Part shown: positions 1 to 12,287 of the stretch, in pieces | How positions within the stretch are numbered: the stretch's first letter is position 1 | How the letters are laid out: every line of letters begins with the position of its first letter | Assembly: GCA_037039685.1 (NCBI GenBank) | Contig: JAWNGF010000012.1 | Location: 1,054,001-1,118,000, forward strand | DNA length: 64,000 nt | Direction of reading: 5' to 3' | Source: Ceratobasidium sp. AG-K | Taxonomy: Eukaryota > Basidiomycota > Agaricomycetes > Cantharellales > Ceratobasidiaceae | The notes under the pieces: model-generated | The model's database searches: none | Told to the model about the DNA's origin: nothing | Seen by the model: only the letters and a program-made list of their open reading frames with translations | Program-made: the position numbers and the translations under genes

Positions 1-400
1 CCGACTTGACCGAAGAGGTGTGTCCCTCGAGCGGGTCGAGGAGAGCCTTGCCGGTTTGTGCATCCCACACCCGTATTGTGCTGTCATCTGAGCCAGAGAC
101 GATGCGCATGCCGTCGGGCGAGAATGCAACCGAGTTGACCGATCTGCTGTGTCCCTGGAGCGGGTCGAGGAGAGCCTTGCCGGTTTGTGCATCCCACACC
201 CGTATTGTCCTGTCATGTGAGCCAGAGACGATGCGCATGCCGTCGGGCGAGAATGCAACCGACTTGACCGAATCGGTGTGTCCCTGGAGCGGGTCGAGGA
301 GAGCCTTGCCGGTTTGTGCATCCCACACCCGTATTGTCCTGTCAGATGAGCCAGAGACGATGCGCATGCCGTCGGGCGAGAACCCAAGCGAGCTGACATA
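1..400 (-). repeat. Near-identical 129-bp WD40-coding repeats
   Basis: Three nearly identical units recur at 129-bp spacing (common landmark at 31, 160 and 289). Each codes on the minus strand for one 43-residue WD40 blade containing SPDGMRIVSGSDDSTIRVWD-like sequence. High DNA identity between blades is typical of rapidly evolving, concertedly evolving fungal NLR recognition domains. More blades are likely to the left of the window. Confidence 0.9.
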
Positions 401-3400
401 ACCTCCTGCACTAAAAACCCCTAGAAGAGCCAGCTGCCGCCTGCTCATCCCAGCTCCTTCCACAGTATTGAGTCCTGTTGCTCGTTGCATATAGTGGCCA
501 ATCACCGACTCTGAATCTGACTTCGCCCCCGGCCAAGAGGCTAGCATTGAGATGTACAGATGTGCGGTGCTTCGCGATACATCGTTTGCCGCAAACATTG
601 TTATAAACCGCCATGCATCGTGAATCAAGTCTTTTGTCTCCTGCGGGGCGCTTTCCTCCTAGAGCCATAGCCGTTTCGTCAGTGTGGCCCTATTAGGTAG
701 CTTAGCTGCTTCACCTTGCACCACAACTCCGCAGTTTCAAACATTGGTGCCCCGACGTTTATTTGTTTCTTCAGGTTCAGCACCTCCATCCATAGCAGCA
801 TTCGATCCGCCACGAACTTGTAGACCTTCTGTGAGCGCTCGGCTGACCGCCCACCTTGCTTCAGGTGGGTAGCCCAGTATCGGCACGCATACCAAAGGTC
901 TTGTGGAACTGAATCCTGAACTCGCTTGGAGAGGCCTAGTACATCCTCGTCGAAAACGTAGGACGATTCCAGCCCACAGATATTGAACTGACATTCGTTG
1001 TGATCGATCCGGTCGAAGCACAGCTCCGCCAAACGTCCATTATGCTCGTCACTCTGGCACATGTGCTGCTTGGATCGCTTCGGGTCCAGCATATAGTCGG
1101 GAAATGACGCATGGAGCGTGGTGACAACTTTGTCGGCGCCAGAAATATGAAGCACGGACCACAACGGTTCAAGTGCATCGTCCACCAAGCCTGCGTCTCC
1201 TAGTCCCAGAAGTCCAGCTATAGCCGGGACGGTCAGTGGCTCCTGCGCGCAGACGATAGTGTCAAGAACTAGTCTCATCGTGTTCATTTCCTCCTTGTTC
1301 AGCTCGGGACTAGCGAATACAGAAGCAAGAATGGCGCTGTACAAGTCATCGATATCGTTGTTTGTTCCTGCAGATCCTGAGCTCTTCATTTCGAGCACTT
1401 CTCGTACTCGTCTCTGTCGACGTGAGGCTGAAGAAACAGATTTGATGTACCGGACGATGGTTGCAGCGTAAATAAAGAGCACACCTGCACGCTCGACGAG
1501 GATGGTCACCTCAGTCTCGGAGACGGAGGTAGAAAGATTTAAAAGCTCCGTCTGGAGGTATAGCTTGATGTCCTGCTTGACGATCGACGCCTCGAGCTCG
1601 TGAAGGATCAGTTTGGACTTTCTTTCCCCAATCTTCTCTCGGATCTCGGGCTCGGGGCGACTGGATACGAATACCTTGAGTGGCAGGTCCGTCGCTTTCC
1701 TAGCTAGAGCCTCGAGCAATAGTCCCATCGCCTGGCTATCTTCACATTCGTCCAGTGCATCGATGACTACTACAAGATGCTCTGGTAAGGCTGGAGCCGC
1801 TTTCCTCAAAGGTTCAGTTATCAATCCCTGCAGCTGAATTGGGATCGCTTTGGTATGCAAGTCCGGGTCGGCTTGTAGTGCCAAGGAAAGGGCGTAGTAA
1901 AAGGGACGAGACAATCGGGCAAGTTGGTATGCAACTGTGGGAAGGATGAGCTTGACACTACGACATTCAGGCAGTTGTCGCGTGCAGAAGAAGCTTGCCC
2001 CAAGTTCGTGGGATTGATCAAGTATTGCACATAGACTGCTGGCAATCGTGGTCTTGCCAGTGCCAGCCATACCATTCAGCCAGTACATGTTCTCCTGGCT
2101 CTTGTCGTGTCGCCAGCGACTTAGGTCGGCAAGAACCTGCTTGCGAGTCTCGGGGGTGCACTCCCGGCGACCAACCTGGAGTGCCTCTGCAGAGTTGTAG
2201 CACGCTGACAACGACGGCGCCAGCGATTTCAGGCGATTTTCCTGATGTGCCAGGGTTAGGACGCACGAAACGAGAAATGATGAATTAAGAACCCACACTT
2301 GCTTGTTCGTCGACAATCTTCCACATAGTTAGGTCCACATTCAGCTTCATAGTAGTGAGCCCAAGGACAGTCATTCGATACAGAAGCACACCCACGTTTA
2401 GTCGTTTGAGGTGGCCTTGAATTCGCTGGTAGCATTTCATCACTTCGTCCAGGTCTTCCTCCGCTTCCGCAAGTCGCCTCGCCTTGCGCCGGTCCTCCTT
2501 GGTCGATATCCGGTTCAGCTCGGCCTCGATCGCACTACAAGTATCGACGTTATTTTTCGCGCGACTTACTATGGAAATCATACGCACGTGCATAGGTTGT
2601 TCATTCCCACCGTCATAGTGGGGGGAACGTTGCCAGAAAAGTGGGTACTCAACATACAGAAAAGCTCCTCGAGTTCAGTCCTGAGTGCAGCATAGTCTGT
2701 TCGGGCATTTGCGACATCCTGTGCAGTAACGCATATAAGCTGGATCCTGACTAAGCTCTCTCAGGCAGACTAACCTCGTACATGCCGATCAGCCCGTCCA
2801 GCTCATCCATGACCAGCTTGAGTGGTCCGACCTCACTAGCGATACCACCCAGGAGCCGCCTGAATCCGTTGAAGGACTTCCAAGCACCACTGCCAGCCAG
2901 AGTTGATTTAGTCTTCGCCGGGATAGGCGTAGACATGGCCGGACGATTATCAACGGGAAGACTTGGCTCGGACTCGGGTGTGATCGCCACGATAGGTAAG
3001 GTTACTTGGGAATCCAGTACTGAGGGAGTATAATGACAAGTACCGCCTGTATCCTTGTGCGCGGACACAATCATAGGCGCGGCAACCGGAGATGTAACCC
3101 GAGTATCCAGTTTGGGGCGGGTCTGCTGGATTTCGTTAGCCTCACCTTCGTTTTGGGGATTCTGGACCGGTTCAGTGACCGTGGAGGCCGCTTGGGGAAG
3201 GGAAGTGGCGTCCAGGGGCTTATCTTTTTTCTCGCCTGCATCTAGGGAACTGGAGTCAATATTGGCGTCCAAGGGAGCGCAGTGCATGCTTGGTAACAAA
3301 TCGATAGTCTGGGTGAAAGCATTTTGTGGCTCGTCAGCCGCTGTCGGGATATCAGTCTTGCCCCCTTGAGCGAGCGTGGAGATCTGATTCGACGTGGGAA

Positions 3401-3956
3401 GGGAGGCTGGGGATGCGAAGCCTGGATCATAAGTTGATTCGGCGACTTCAGGACCTAGGGGTGAAACAATTGCCTGTGTGGCGGGGTTTTGACTATTATC
3501 TAAAGATCGGGAAATTGGGGTGGAAATTGGGGCTGGAATAGGCGGGTTATTTTGAATGTCTGGTAGCGAACAAGCAACTTGGGTTGTATAGTCCCCAGCT
3601 TCGATATCAGACTCGGTAATAGGATCAGTGCTCAATGAGGCACCCTGAGCGATGGGAGAGCGGGTGAAGGTCGCCACATGCGTGTCCAAAGGGCCTAGCG
3701 CTTGGCTAGAATTCGATGGGGCTGGGATTTGGACATTGTCACCTCCGGTTTCTACTTGAGACTCGACATGCGATGATATCAGTTCGGCCCCAGATCCCGG
3801 AACAGGTGAATGGGAATGAGCTCGCAGCGAGGGATAGGGCACTGGGTTTGTTTGCTCGGCGGGCAAAGAGCTAGTCGACAGCGTAGGACTGTTTTCAAAA
3901 CTAAAGGTCTCCTTGACCTTTCCTCGAAAGCGCTTGAATTTTTCACGAAATGACAT
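1..3956 (-). CDS. NACHT-WD40 NLR (NWD-type STAND NTPase), 3' end beyond window
   Basis: Probable intracellular innate-immunity or heterokaryon-incompatibility receptor of the fungal NLR class. Six exons can be built: 2775-3956, 2588-2718, 2396-2534, 2297-2344, 715-2241 and <1-658. All five introns (51-56 nt) have GT-AG ends and keep frame. The start is ATG at 3956 (MSFREKFKRFRGK); the codon further upstream in the same frame is TTG. Order: about 390 residues of Ser/Pro-rich, probably disordered sequence; a helical linker ending in WKIVDEQA; NACHT with Walker A GMAGTGKTT and Walker B VVVIDALDEC; a winged-helix-like region; a helical spacer; then WD40 blades repeating every 43 residues. No stop is seen, so the gene looks functional as far as it is visible. 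The family assignment is firm; the biological role is inferred from fungal NWD receptors. Confidence 0.9.
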
Positions 3957-5338
3957 GATGCGGAGTTCCAAGATATGGTGGTGGTTGCGCTCTGTAGAAC
4001 CAGGCGTTTATTGTGTGAAGCCCAAGTTCTAGAACCCAAACATGCTTTATCCGGTTGTTTGCAATAGGCTATGATCTGAACACGTGTTGTTTGACTTGGA
4101 AGAACTTGTCGAGCTCCTCATTGAAGTTCTTTTTTAATCCATAATTTATTGTCTTTCAACGGACCCGTCACGTTAGACATTACAAACGTAGCTAATGCAT
4201 CTGCTGATCACCCATGTACCCGGCGCGACGTGCTGGCCCATTACCTCACCGCCGCTCGCCCACTCCCGAGCGTTTATACAGGTCCCCCGGGCGTCCGCCT
4301 CCTCTCATTGAAGTCATGGGGCTGAACCATTTGCAATCAGGCTCCGTTCGGTTGTCGCTCCCGGGACCAACGGAAGCACTATATACCGCAATTCGTTGCC
4401 TCCATGGCTGGTTCCGGCGACTTTAACGCGTGCTTGGACGTCGACACGAACTCAACAGAGGTCATTATTCCTTTCATTCGATTTTACAGCACCTAGATGC
4501 CTACTCGAACGACGGTGACCTGGACACATCCCAACGTACTTCTGTAAACTTCAAACTCAGCTAGTCCCTGGTCGCTGCTTGTACTCGCCTGATTGTATAT
4601 CCACACTAGGCGATGATGGGATCGAATTTGGGGAGGATCACAATGGGATTCAGATTGGAGAATCCTAGCAAACGTGTCCAAATCGGAAACCCGAGTTCGA
4701 ATTGCTTGTGGTTGACGGTCGTCACTCCATTGTATAATGAATGCACCTATTATATTTATCATAAGCATTCCTAACACGACGCCGCTATATCAAGGACTAT
4801 ACTTACCAAGTCCCCTAGGTTTGTCCGATCCCGGCTCCAGACACCCTCAGCGTATGTCTACGCAAAGACTCTGAAAAAATAGGACCAAGCTGGCATATTT
4901 AGACGCTAAACGTTACCCGATATAGTGTCGCGGGGTTGGCAAGCAAGCTCATAATGACAACAACGGCGAGGGTTTTGGGTGGTAGGTGCCAATTCCAGAA
5001 CGGCGAGACCGCCCGCTGATCATAGCGCTAATGTGGCGGGTTAGCACTTGATCACCAGGGCGTTTGTTGGACTCACTCTAGCGGTTCGTGCGCCTGCTCC
5101 CGCGGCAATAGCAACATCTTTGTGGTCGCCAAGATGTCTTCCCCCTCCGACAGTGTGTAAATCTGGGTTGGGGGTCCTTCAACGGAGGCGCGTGGGTGCA
5201 GTGTGCTGGAGTAGCGGCAAGGGCTTTTGGGAGATGCTTAAGCAAGGCAAAGAGAGCAGCAAGTGAGGGACGGGGCCGAACAGAAGGCACGGAATGGCGT
5301 GCAACAAGGCGGTGTGCAACCAATTCAATCACGTAGGA
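3957..5338. other. Intergenic stretch, no gene supported
   Basis: Upstream region of the NLR gene. Reading frames here are short, lack recognisable motifs and show no consistent intron signals. The first few hundred bases probably hold the NLR promoter, but I see no distinctive element. Confidence 0.5.
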
Positions 5339-5975
5339 CACTATACTGCTGTGTCAATCGGTGGGCGTGAGGAGCTGAGGATTAGACACAACCAACATGC
5401 CGTGAAGTAACTCTTGGCTGAACCGACGACCTCACGATCTCTCAGCCAGCTGTCATCGAGCGCCAACAGCATCCCACGCATAACCTCCGGCAACACGCGG
5501 CAGTAGGGCTCAAGAAGGAGATGCGGCTCTGACTTGGAGTCTTGTATCAGGTGGTGCAAATAAAGGTGGCCAATGGTAGGGAATCTCATTGAAAGCAGGA
5601 TAACACCCGTATCTACATACCAGGATAGCTGAAGAGTGACACTCTCAACGATCGTCTGGTGAAATTCTCAGCCCTCGTTCACTTTATCACAGAGTCCGAC
5701 TCACAAAACAGAATTATTTTGAACACCAACCAGGTCGCCACGAGCATCCTCGCTTCTGGTGGGAACAATGATGCGTCGTGTTTATTGAATTGTTGTACGA
5801 GGCGTGCCAGTCTGTCGGACGCGTGATCGTGGTGGAGGGATGAAGAGGTGAATTTCCTCACCTTGAGCAATACCAGATGATTATGTAAGCCTCCACCTCC
5901 TCCCGTCGGCTCGTTCAAGTTGATGTCTTGCAAATACAACGATCTGTAATTGCACTTAGCATTCCACCCCATCAT
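5339..5975 (-). pseudogene. Possible decayed hypothetical gene fragment
   Basis: Two minus-strand open stretches, 5679-5975 and 5341-5589, read like protein rather than random frame: one holds LARLVQQFNKHDASLFPPEA, the other LLLEPYCRVLPEVMRGMLLA and DDSWLRDREVV. A short stretch between them could be an intron or a break. I do not recognise the family. There is no convincing start and the C-terminal end is unclear. It could be a remnant of a host gene or chance. Confidence 0.25.
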
Positions 5976-6677
5976 TCAGAGCCGCACGACAGAGCCTCTA
6001 CCCGTTAATCTGACGACATGTTCAGCTTGCAGAACCTTGCTAGGAGAAGTTCGAAACCCCATGTGCTACTCCACGGCTCTGAACTCTACAGAGATCAAGG
6101 CTTTCCCCAGAGCCAAAGCGGGCGGAAAAGGGTAATGTGAGAGAGGAATTTGGTTGGATACAAGTTCCACCCCCACGGAAAAGGCTGGATTCGCCCTAGA
6201 GAAGGCATGCATTCACCAATTGGCCCAAGTGTAGGACGTGCTATTCAAGTGACCTCACGCATGATCAGTTTAGGATATCAACCACATATTGTTTTGCAAA
6301 ACCGGCCTTAATGTCACAAAAAGACGAGCTTTCCACCCCTGGACGCTCCTTTCTTGGCTCATGTACCGCGTTTCTGGGGTCACACCAGGCGAATAAACTT
6401 CAATTAACGTTCTGGCTTGTCCGGTTGATAATCACTAGGCTTACATGCCAGCAAAACAGCCGGGCTCCATGCTGATAAATGTAAGGGTACAGAAGCTCAG
6501 TAAAAGACTATCATTGCACGGCCGAAAATCGACTTGCCAACTTTGGATGGAGCACACGTGAACTCGGGCGCATCGCCTCCAGACTATGGGATCAACGCGC
6601 GCTTATACTGTACTTGAGATATTCAAATTCAACAGTCTCCCGCCACGAGAGAGCAAAATCCATTATCCGTTCAGGAA
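5976..6677. other. Intergenic stretch upstream of the patatin-NLR relic
   Basis: No supported gene. It would contain the original promoter of the gene beginning at 6678, but I see no clear TATA box or repeated motif. Confidence 0.5.
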
Positions 6678-8510
6678 ATGGCCGGAAATGAGAAAGAAGA
6701 GCAAGGTATCAATATTTTGTGTCTAGGTAGGGGTTCAACTGTGCCGCTTCCGGGACCGCACTGACACACTCATAAGATGGGGGTGGCATCCAAGCTCTAT
6801 CGTCTCTTCTCATGATCTCCGAATTGATGATACGAGTGCAGCGTATTAACGGACTGGATGAGCCACCAGACCCGTGGGAGCACTTTGACGTTATTGCTGG
6901 GACAGGAACAGGAGGGTAAGTCGAGCTCGCACTTACGGGCGATTTGTTCGTCAACGGGTAATGATTTGTCATTGTTAGTGTCGCGGCGTGCATGCTGGGA
7001 CAACTCCAAATGCCAATTCAACAGGCAATCAAATCGTATACCCGTCTTGTAAAGGATACGTTTTCCGAACGAAAGCTATTGGGGGCGAGTACGTTCAAGA
7101 CCGCCATCCTCAAAGATGCAATACAGACAATTGTGCAAGAATCCGGAAGGCTCGAGAATGAACCAATGGTGGACTCCGATAGGGACAAATGAAAGACGTA
7201 GGTCCCGCGTGACACATACGAAACGACCATTGTTGAACGTAACCGTTGACTCACAGAATGGTCTTTTCAATGACTAAGCACAACCTGAACGCTAGGATTC
7301 CGACCATATTTCGGTCTTACCGAGGGCACGCCAATCAACCGCCTGAATGTGGCCTCTGGGAAGCTCTCTGCGCGACCATGGCGCATCCGGATATGTTCAA
7401 GAGCATCAAAATAGGGGGCGAAGTCAAGGAGGTCTTTGTGAAAGGCGGAATAGGAGGTAGCAACGCATATATGCACCTATATGAAGGAAGCTATCGTAAC
7501 CGGATGCATGGATCCGGCGGCACAGGCAATTACGAATCGACATTTGACGGTTCCATGTGAAGATTGGTAAGTGTTTTGTCAACTTTCAAGATTGGACCTA
7601 ATATTCGACAATGTAGATATGTCTACACTGAGCCTTCAGCAATACTTCCCAGGCTGCAATCACGGAAGTATAGTTGTTACGTCTTGGTTACAGGACATTG
7701 CCTTGATTAGCCAGGGCCTGGAGCTAACTGTAATATATCAAGCCTGAACCCTCAGGACTCGTTTGATCTCTTAGTCAAAACGACACGTATACAAACTTAT
7801 CCCTGGGAGCCTAAGGAACTTGAAGAAGCGACTTCCCTATTGAGTGGGGGCATTTTATACCACGTATGTTTGATTACTCATCTGATAAATCTCTGGGATC
7901 TTGGGCACCTTGCTCTAGCGGTTGTACAGACTGGAGCATACATTCGTCAAGCTGCTACCACCATCTCAAAGTATAGACAGTTCTTTCTCAAAATCAACAG
8001 CCTACCCTCGAGGAATCTGGTACGCTGCTGCTAAAAGCTGACGACTATCACGAGACCGTTTACGCGACCTGGAAATTTTGCTGACTTGATTTCCAAGCGA
8101 CCACATGCGCTGAACATGCTCTGGCTGATTGCCTGCCTTCGTTTTGACGGTAACACTGAAGCCATTTTCCGTCGAGCTTCCAATAACAGGACCCGTGACC
8201 AACGTCGCCCCTGTCTGATCTCGAAAATGAAGCACTGCATATTGCAAGAAAGTTCTTAGAAAGCTTTCTGGACTCAGATGACAATTGGGAGAGTCTTAAG
8301 TTCCTGAGGGTCATGAAAGATATCTCGTCGTACTCCTTAATCGAGCTCGATCAAATCGACTGGGCATACCGAATTGATGTTCCAGTCTAAGACGGGGCCC
8401 GCAATACTATTCCTTATTCAGAAAATCTCGCTATGAGTCTGCGAATACATCGCTATCGGTGGCTATTGACGACGACCAAAGCTCAGATGCTCTTGGATTC
8501 AAACGAGGTA
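6678..8510 (+). pseudogene. Patatin - NB-ARC NLR pseudogene
   Basis: Relic of a fungal NLR with an N-terminal patatin-like domain. Exons 6678-6726, 6777-6915, 6979-7197 and from 7257 join in frame through introns of 50, 63 and 59 nt. The first join gives ILCLDGGGIQALSSLLMIS. The nucleophile-elbow position reads GTGTGG, so Gly stands where active patatins have Ser, and the Asp of the later DGG motif reads KGG. A TGA at 7190-7192 replaces an expected Cys codon. Further on are NB-ARC-like blocks (LSLQQYFPGCNHGSIVVTSW near 7630; LGHLALAVVQTGAYIRQAAT near 7900) and a C-terminal NB-ARC block (ESLKFLRVMKDISSYSLIEL near 8290). Frame changes lie between them and a TAA interrupts at 8388-8390. A possible damaged P-loop (HGSGGTGN) is near 7510. 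It is dead as a full-length gene. Confidence 0.8.
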
Positions 8511-9223
8511 TAAGGCTACACATTGGGGGGAGGGGGTAATCAACAGGCCACGCGACACCACTAGCGTCTCCCCCTTGCATGGGCGTATCCACTCCAAAGA
8601 CAGAGCGAAGAGTGGAGAAAAATAGTAAATCAACTGGACTTTTTTGTCTAATCAGATGCGTAAGTGTCGCAAGTGATGGTACGGATTCCTCCTTACACTT
8701 AGGTATCCATTACTGTGTGGGACGGCAAGCCGAGTGACCGCAAGCCATTCCAGCGAAATTTCGAGAGAGAAATCCACCCACCCAGCTCTCTTGCCTCATG
8801 TCCATATACCTCATCTGATTAATTTTCAGTTGTGGAATTCACATCCATTCTCCTACACGATTTTACTATAAAAATCCGAGCCTGTTTTTGGCCCGAGGCT
8901 TGGAAGAAAACTTTGGCTCTCTAATTCTAATGATGTGCTATGAACGTTCTATAGGTAATGCATCGATCTCACGATTGGCCAGTGGATGAACTGTATCATC
9001 GACTTCGGCTACAGATAATCTAACTGGAGGACCCCTATGCGCCACCGTTTGGCATTGATTTGGGTATCTGCGTGAGAGTGTTGAATGTTCAAGTGCCTTA
9101 ATGTAGTGGGGTTGAGTTATCATAATTTGTGGCGGGTAAGGCATAGTATGATAATATCCTTCTGTGAGTGCTCAAGTTTACATGCACCGATAGCTTAACT
9201 ACAAGCCACAGGTAGGCGATTCC
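8511..9223. other. Intergenic stretch, nothing recognised
   Basis: It begins with a G-rich tract near 8525 and carries no coding signal I can support. It separates the patatin-NLR relic from the 3' end of the sterol reductase gene and presumably holds the latter's terminator region. Confidence 0.5.
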
Positions 9224-10839
9224 CTAGTACACGTAGGGCACGATTCTCCACGGCACAATCCGTTTGTAAGTCTCCCAATCCTTGCCATACCTGAAATAAG
9301 TTTAGTCTAAACCAAGGTCGACTCACGGAGAGATACACTTACTTTTTCGCGCACGCTTCGTCGTCTCGTATCTGTCGGTGAACCAACAAAACCAGGAAGA
9401 ATACAGAGTAGAAGTAGGTAATCGGCGCTGCAAAGCCAGTTGGTAGGGACCACGAAACGGCCATAACCCAGTCGCCCCTAAATTAAATCATAGGGTTAAC
9501 CACTGTCTAGTCACGGAAACACGTTAAAGGCAGCTTACAAATAATTGGGATGCCGGCTCAACCCCCACCACCCACTGGTCAGCAACCTTGTCCCACGTTC
9601 GGTCTTGAACGAAGTCAGATCTACGGACAAGTCAGCCTCCAAACTCCAGCCCTTCAACAAAGAACACACTCTTTGGGTTCTTTCCGTTTCTGAAATCGTT
9701 TTTCTCATTGTTGCTGTCCCTGAAGATCCAGTACCCAAGCGCGTGTACAGCAAAGACCAGGCCCGTCCAGAACAGACCAAGCTCAATGTGATTGAATGCG
9801 AGGTACCGTGCCTGGAGGGAATACGTTAGGGGTACCCAGGCGATACTACCAATAGACAGCATGAACCCAAATCCATCCGAGGTGATATCCATCGTAGTGA
9901 GGACAGCTTGCTGAACGACAAGTTAGTTCTGGATAAAAAAATAGGACAATAGCAGTAACTACCTCGTTGTAAAGTGCATCTACAACATATAGTCCCTGAA
10001 AAAGGAGCACGAGAATCATAGAGTCTGTGGGGTACCAGCTGCTACGAGAGGTGAGCTGCTTGCAAGCAGAGCTAAGATTGCAGAGGACCCAGAGGATCAT
10101 ACCCGGGCGCAGCTCGACGAAGGACTTGATATCGAAGGACCCGATCGAAGGATTGAGTTCGCGTCCTATGAACCACTGACAAGGTATTGTTATCAACTAT
10201 ATATTGCGGCTATGATGCCACGACAATGGTACTCACATCGTAGACAACGTTTCCCGAGTTACCGCCCAATGCAAGAAGGCGCGATCCCTCATCCCGAGTT
10301 GACATGAGGTAGCAGTACGTTGCGTGGATGACAGCGTTCATGATAGCCGCAGTACATATACCAATCCAATGGTCGTAGATGAAAGTAAACCCTTGAGGCC
10401 CAAAAGCGAGAATGTAGGCTGCCGCGAGCCCAAGATTGAGAACGAGTGTGGAGTAGCCTAAGTGTAGTTTAGCCAGCCATTCATCGTACAATTCACAGGA
10501 CTTACCATTCATCTTATAGTGTTTTCGCCCTCCGGTACGTAGCTCGGTTCCTGCTACCCATTCGCCCGGCAGAAAATACCACGCAGCAAGCAGGAAGGCG
10601 TACCAGGCGTAGTAAGCTGCCGCAGCCTTGTGATCAAACAGGCTCTTCAGCCAGTCAGTATCGGTAATGGCGCGAAGAAACTCAAATGGGAGCGACCCGA
10701 GCGAAGGGGAACAACTATTGGACGCCGAGCAGTTGAGGTGCAGCGCATAGATGATGACCGGTGTGGCTGTAGAGATGACTGCAGCACCGAAAGGACCGAA
10801 GAACTCGAAATGAGTCGTTTGGGGATTACGAGTGGACAT
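9224..10839 (-). CDS. ERG24: Delta(14)-sterol reductase (ERG24 family)
   Basis: Polytopic ER membrane enzyme that reduces the C14-C15 double bond formed after lanosterol/eburicol 14-demethylation in ergosterol synthesis. Exons are 10506-10839, 10237-10457, 9963-10175, 9670-9910, 9539-9620, 9343-9477 and 9224-9290. The six introns (48-61 nt) all have GT-AG ends, and the exons sum to 1293 nt, or 430 residues, the usual family length. The ATG at 10839 (MSTRNPQTTHFEFFGPFGA) is chosen because the codon upstream is not ATG. Family motifs in order: AYYAWYAFLLAAWYFLPGEW, LNPSIGSFDIKSFVELRPG, MDITSDGFGFML, WVPLTYSLQARYL, the signature SGWWGLSRHPNYLGDW, and the C-terminus IVPWRIVPYVY. No stop or frameshift. 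A C-24(28) reductase (ERG4) is less likely given the GSFDIK and NYLGDW context. Confidence 0.93.
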
Positions 10840-11465
10840 GGTGATGAGATATTCAGTATAGGTTGGTGAGCTATATATATTAACACGCTCTAAGCTCGTA
10901 CGATATGTCAACTTACGATGCTGGCAGCAGGATTTCGCGCCAACAATAATATTTAGTCATCTTATACGCGTATCGAAACAGTCGTCCGATGTCCAACGCC
11001 CCTTGCATTCCGGTTGACGTGTAAGATAATCGAGAGGTTTCATTGGCTGCAAATCACCAAGTTTGCAATTGTGGTCGTTCGACTGGCGATACGCTTGTTT
11101 GGCCGGCTCATTCTGTCATTCCGGGATTATGTAATCTTGTGCGGTGCACAAGTCTCATTGCCCATTCGAAGGGCCCCGAGTAGCCCATCGGTAGGAACAG
11201 TTTAGTGACATCTACAAAGACTGGTCAAATGAGCGTATTGCTGATAAACCTGACTGCAATCAGTACTACTAATCTGGCAACCTACACAGACACCGATCCG
11301 ATCCAGTGTAACAGTGAGGCGCGGTATTGGCAGCCGAACCATACGCAGAACATCTGAGCATCAACATATCCAATCAGATTTAGGTACATGAAACATCGCA
11401 AATAGGAATCCCCGGAGGAATATACCCCCAGATGTCCCTCCCCCCTCCGTATGGGCACTGTTGTA
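10840..11465. other. Divergent promoter / 3' flank region
   Basis: About 625 bp between the sterol reductase start and the 3' end of the F-box gene. Besides the TATA-like element noted separately, no gene, repeat or hairpin stands out. Confidence 0.5.
10869..10882 (-). promoter_or_regulatory. TATA-like element upstream of the sterol reductase
   Basis: On the minus strand the sequence TTAATATATATAGC lies about 30 nt upstream of the ATG at 10839. It is the only clear TATA-like stretch near this start. The spacing would put transcription initiation very close to the ATG, so it may be an upstream element only. Confidence 0.35.
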
Positions 11466-12284
11466 TCAATACTCTACACTTGTCCTGAAAGTCGCATCCT
11501 CAATATGTCCAAGAAATGAGCACACCTCTCCCAGAGAGGTTCTAAACGTTGACTCCTCTGACAACCATTTTAGTATGGTTGAATCCAGCCGAAGCACTCG
11601 CAGTTGGGGAACGAGGGGCAAAAGGTCAAGTATTTGGTTCTGCGAGAGTGTTGGTCAGCATAACTATCTAGTAAGTGATGACATACTGTAGGCTCAAGTG
11701 GAACGTGAATCAAAAGCTCCTGTACAGCAGGCGCCATGGATAAAAACTTCGCTAACGGGCCAACTTGTATAGCTTCGTCTCTCCAATCTTTGATTACAAG
11801 TCTTTGCAGCTTGGGCAAAGGCCTCTCCAACGCGGAAATAATCTGCAGATCTCGGCCCGTGTGGTCATATATGCCATCGGTTATCTCGAGGCTTTCCAAG
11901 GTATCAGCGAGGCTCGAAGCAAGCTCTGGCTCACAGAAAAACGCCGGAGCATCGAGGCGTTGAAGCGAGGGCAGAAGTACCGACATGTCGTTTGAACTAG
12001 TAACACGATAATAGAAATGCCTATCAGCCCATCCAAGACTAACAGTATGCAGTTTTGGATGACGGCGGAGAAACATGTGAAGTGGACTCGGGTCGGGTGC
12101 ATCGAAAAATGCATGCCAGTTTGGAGCGATTGTGCCCAGAGCCCGAAAGGTATGGAGATCCGGAAACGTGGGAGACCCGAGGACGCTGAAAAGTACATCG
12201 GGAAACCATATATATGCTGGACTGGCCAGATTGCGCAGGTCAAGTGTAAGTGACTGGAGATTAGGACATGCCCGGAGCAGCCCG
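11466..12284 (-). pseudogene. F-box/LRR-like gene, 3' part (split by CACTA element)
   Basis: C-terminal half of a leucine-rich F-box-type protein. Exon 11687-12284 and last exon 11466-11639 are joined across a 47-nt intron (11640-11686) in phase 0, ending in TSVEY and a TGA at 11466-11468. LRR-like blocks include LLRACPNLQSLTLDLRNLA, PKLHTVSLGW and VPQLRVLRLDS. The coding frame runs directly into the target duplication at 12285-12287. It resumes at 19102 on the far side of the transposon, so both halves are one gene. Fungal proteins of this type are usually substrate adaptors of SCF ubiquitin ligases; the substrate is unknown. Confidence 0.8.
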
Positions 12285-12287
12285 ATA

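Noticed and set aside
6..401. 131-codon plus-strand open frame with internal repeats
   Set aside because: It is the antisense shadow of the WD40 blades. The minus strand gives clear WD40 motifs continuous with the NLR gene.
7840..8034. Short plus-strand open frame as an independent small gene
   Set aside because: It is one NB-ARC block of the patatin-NLR relic.
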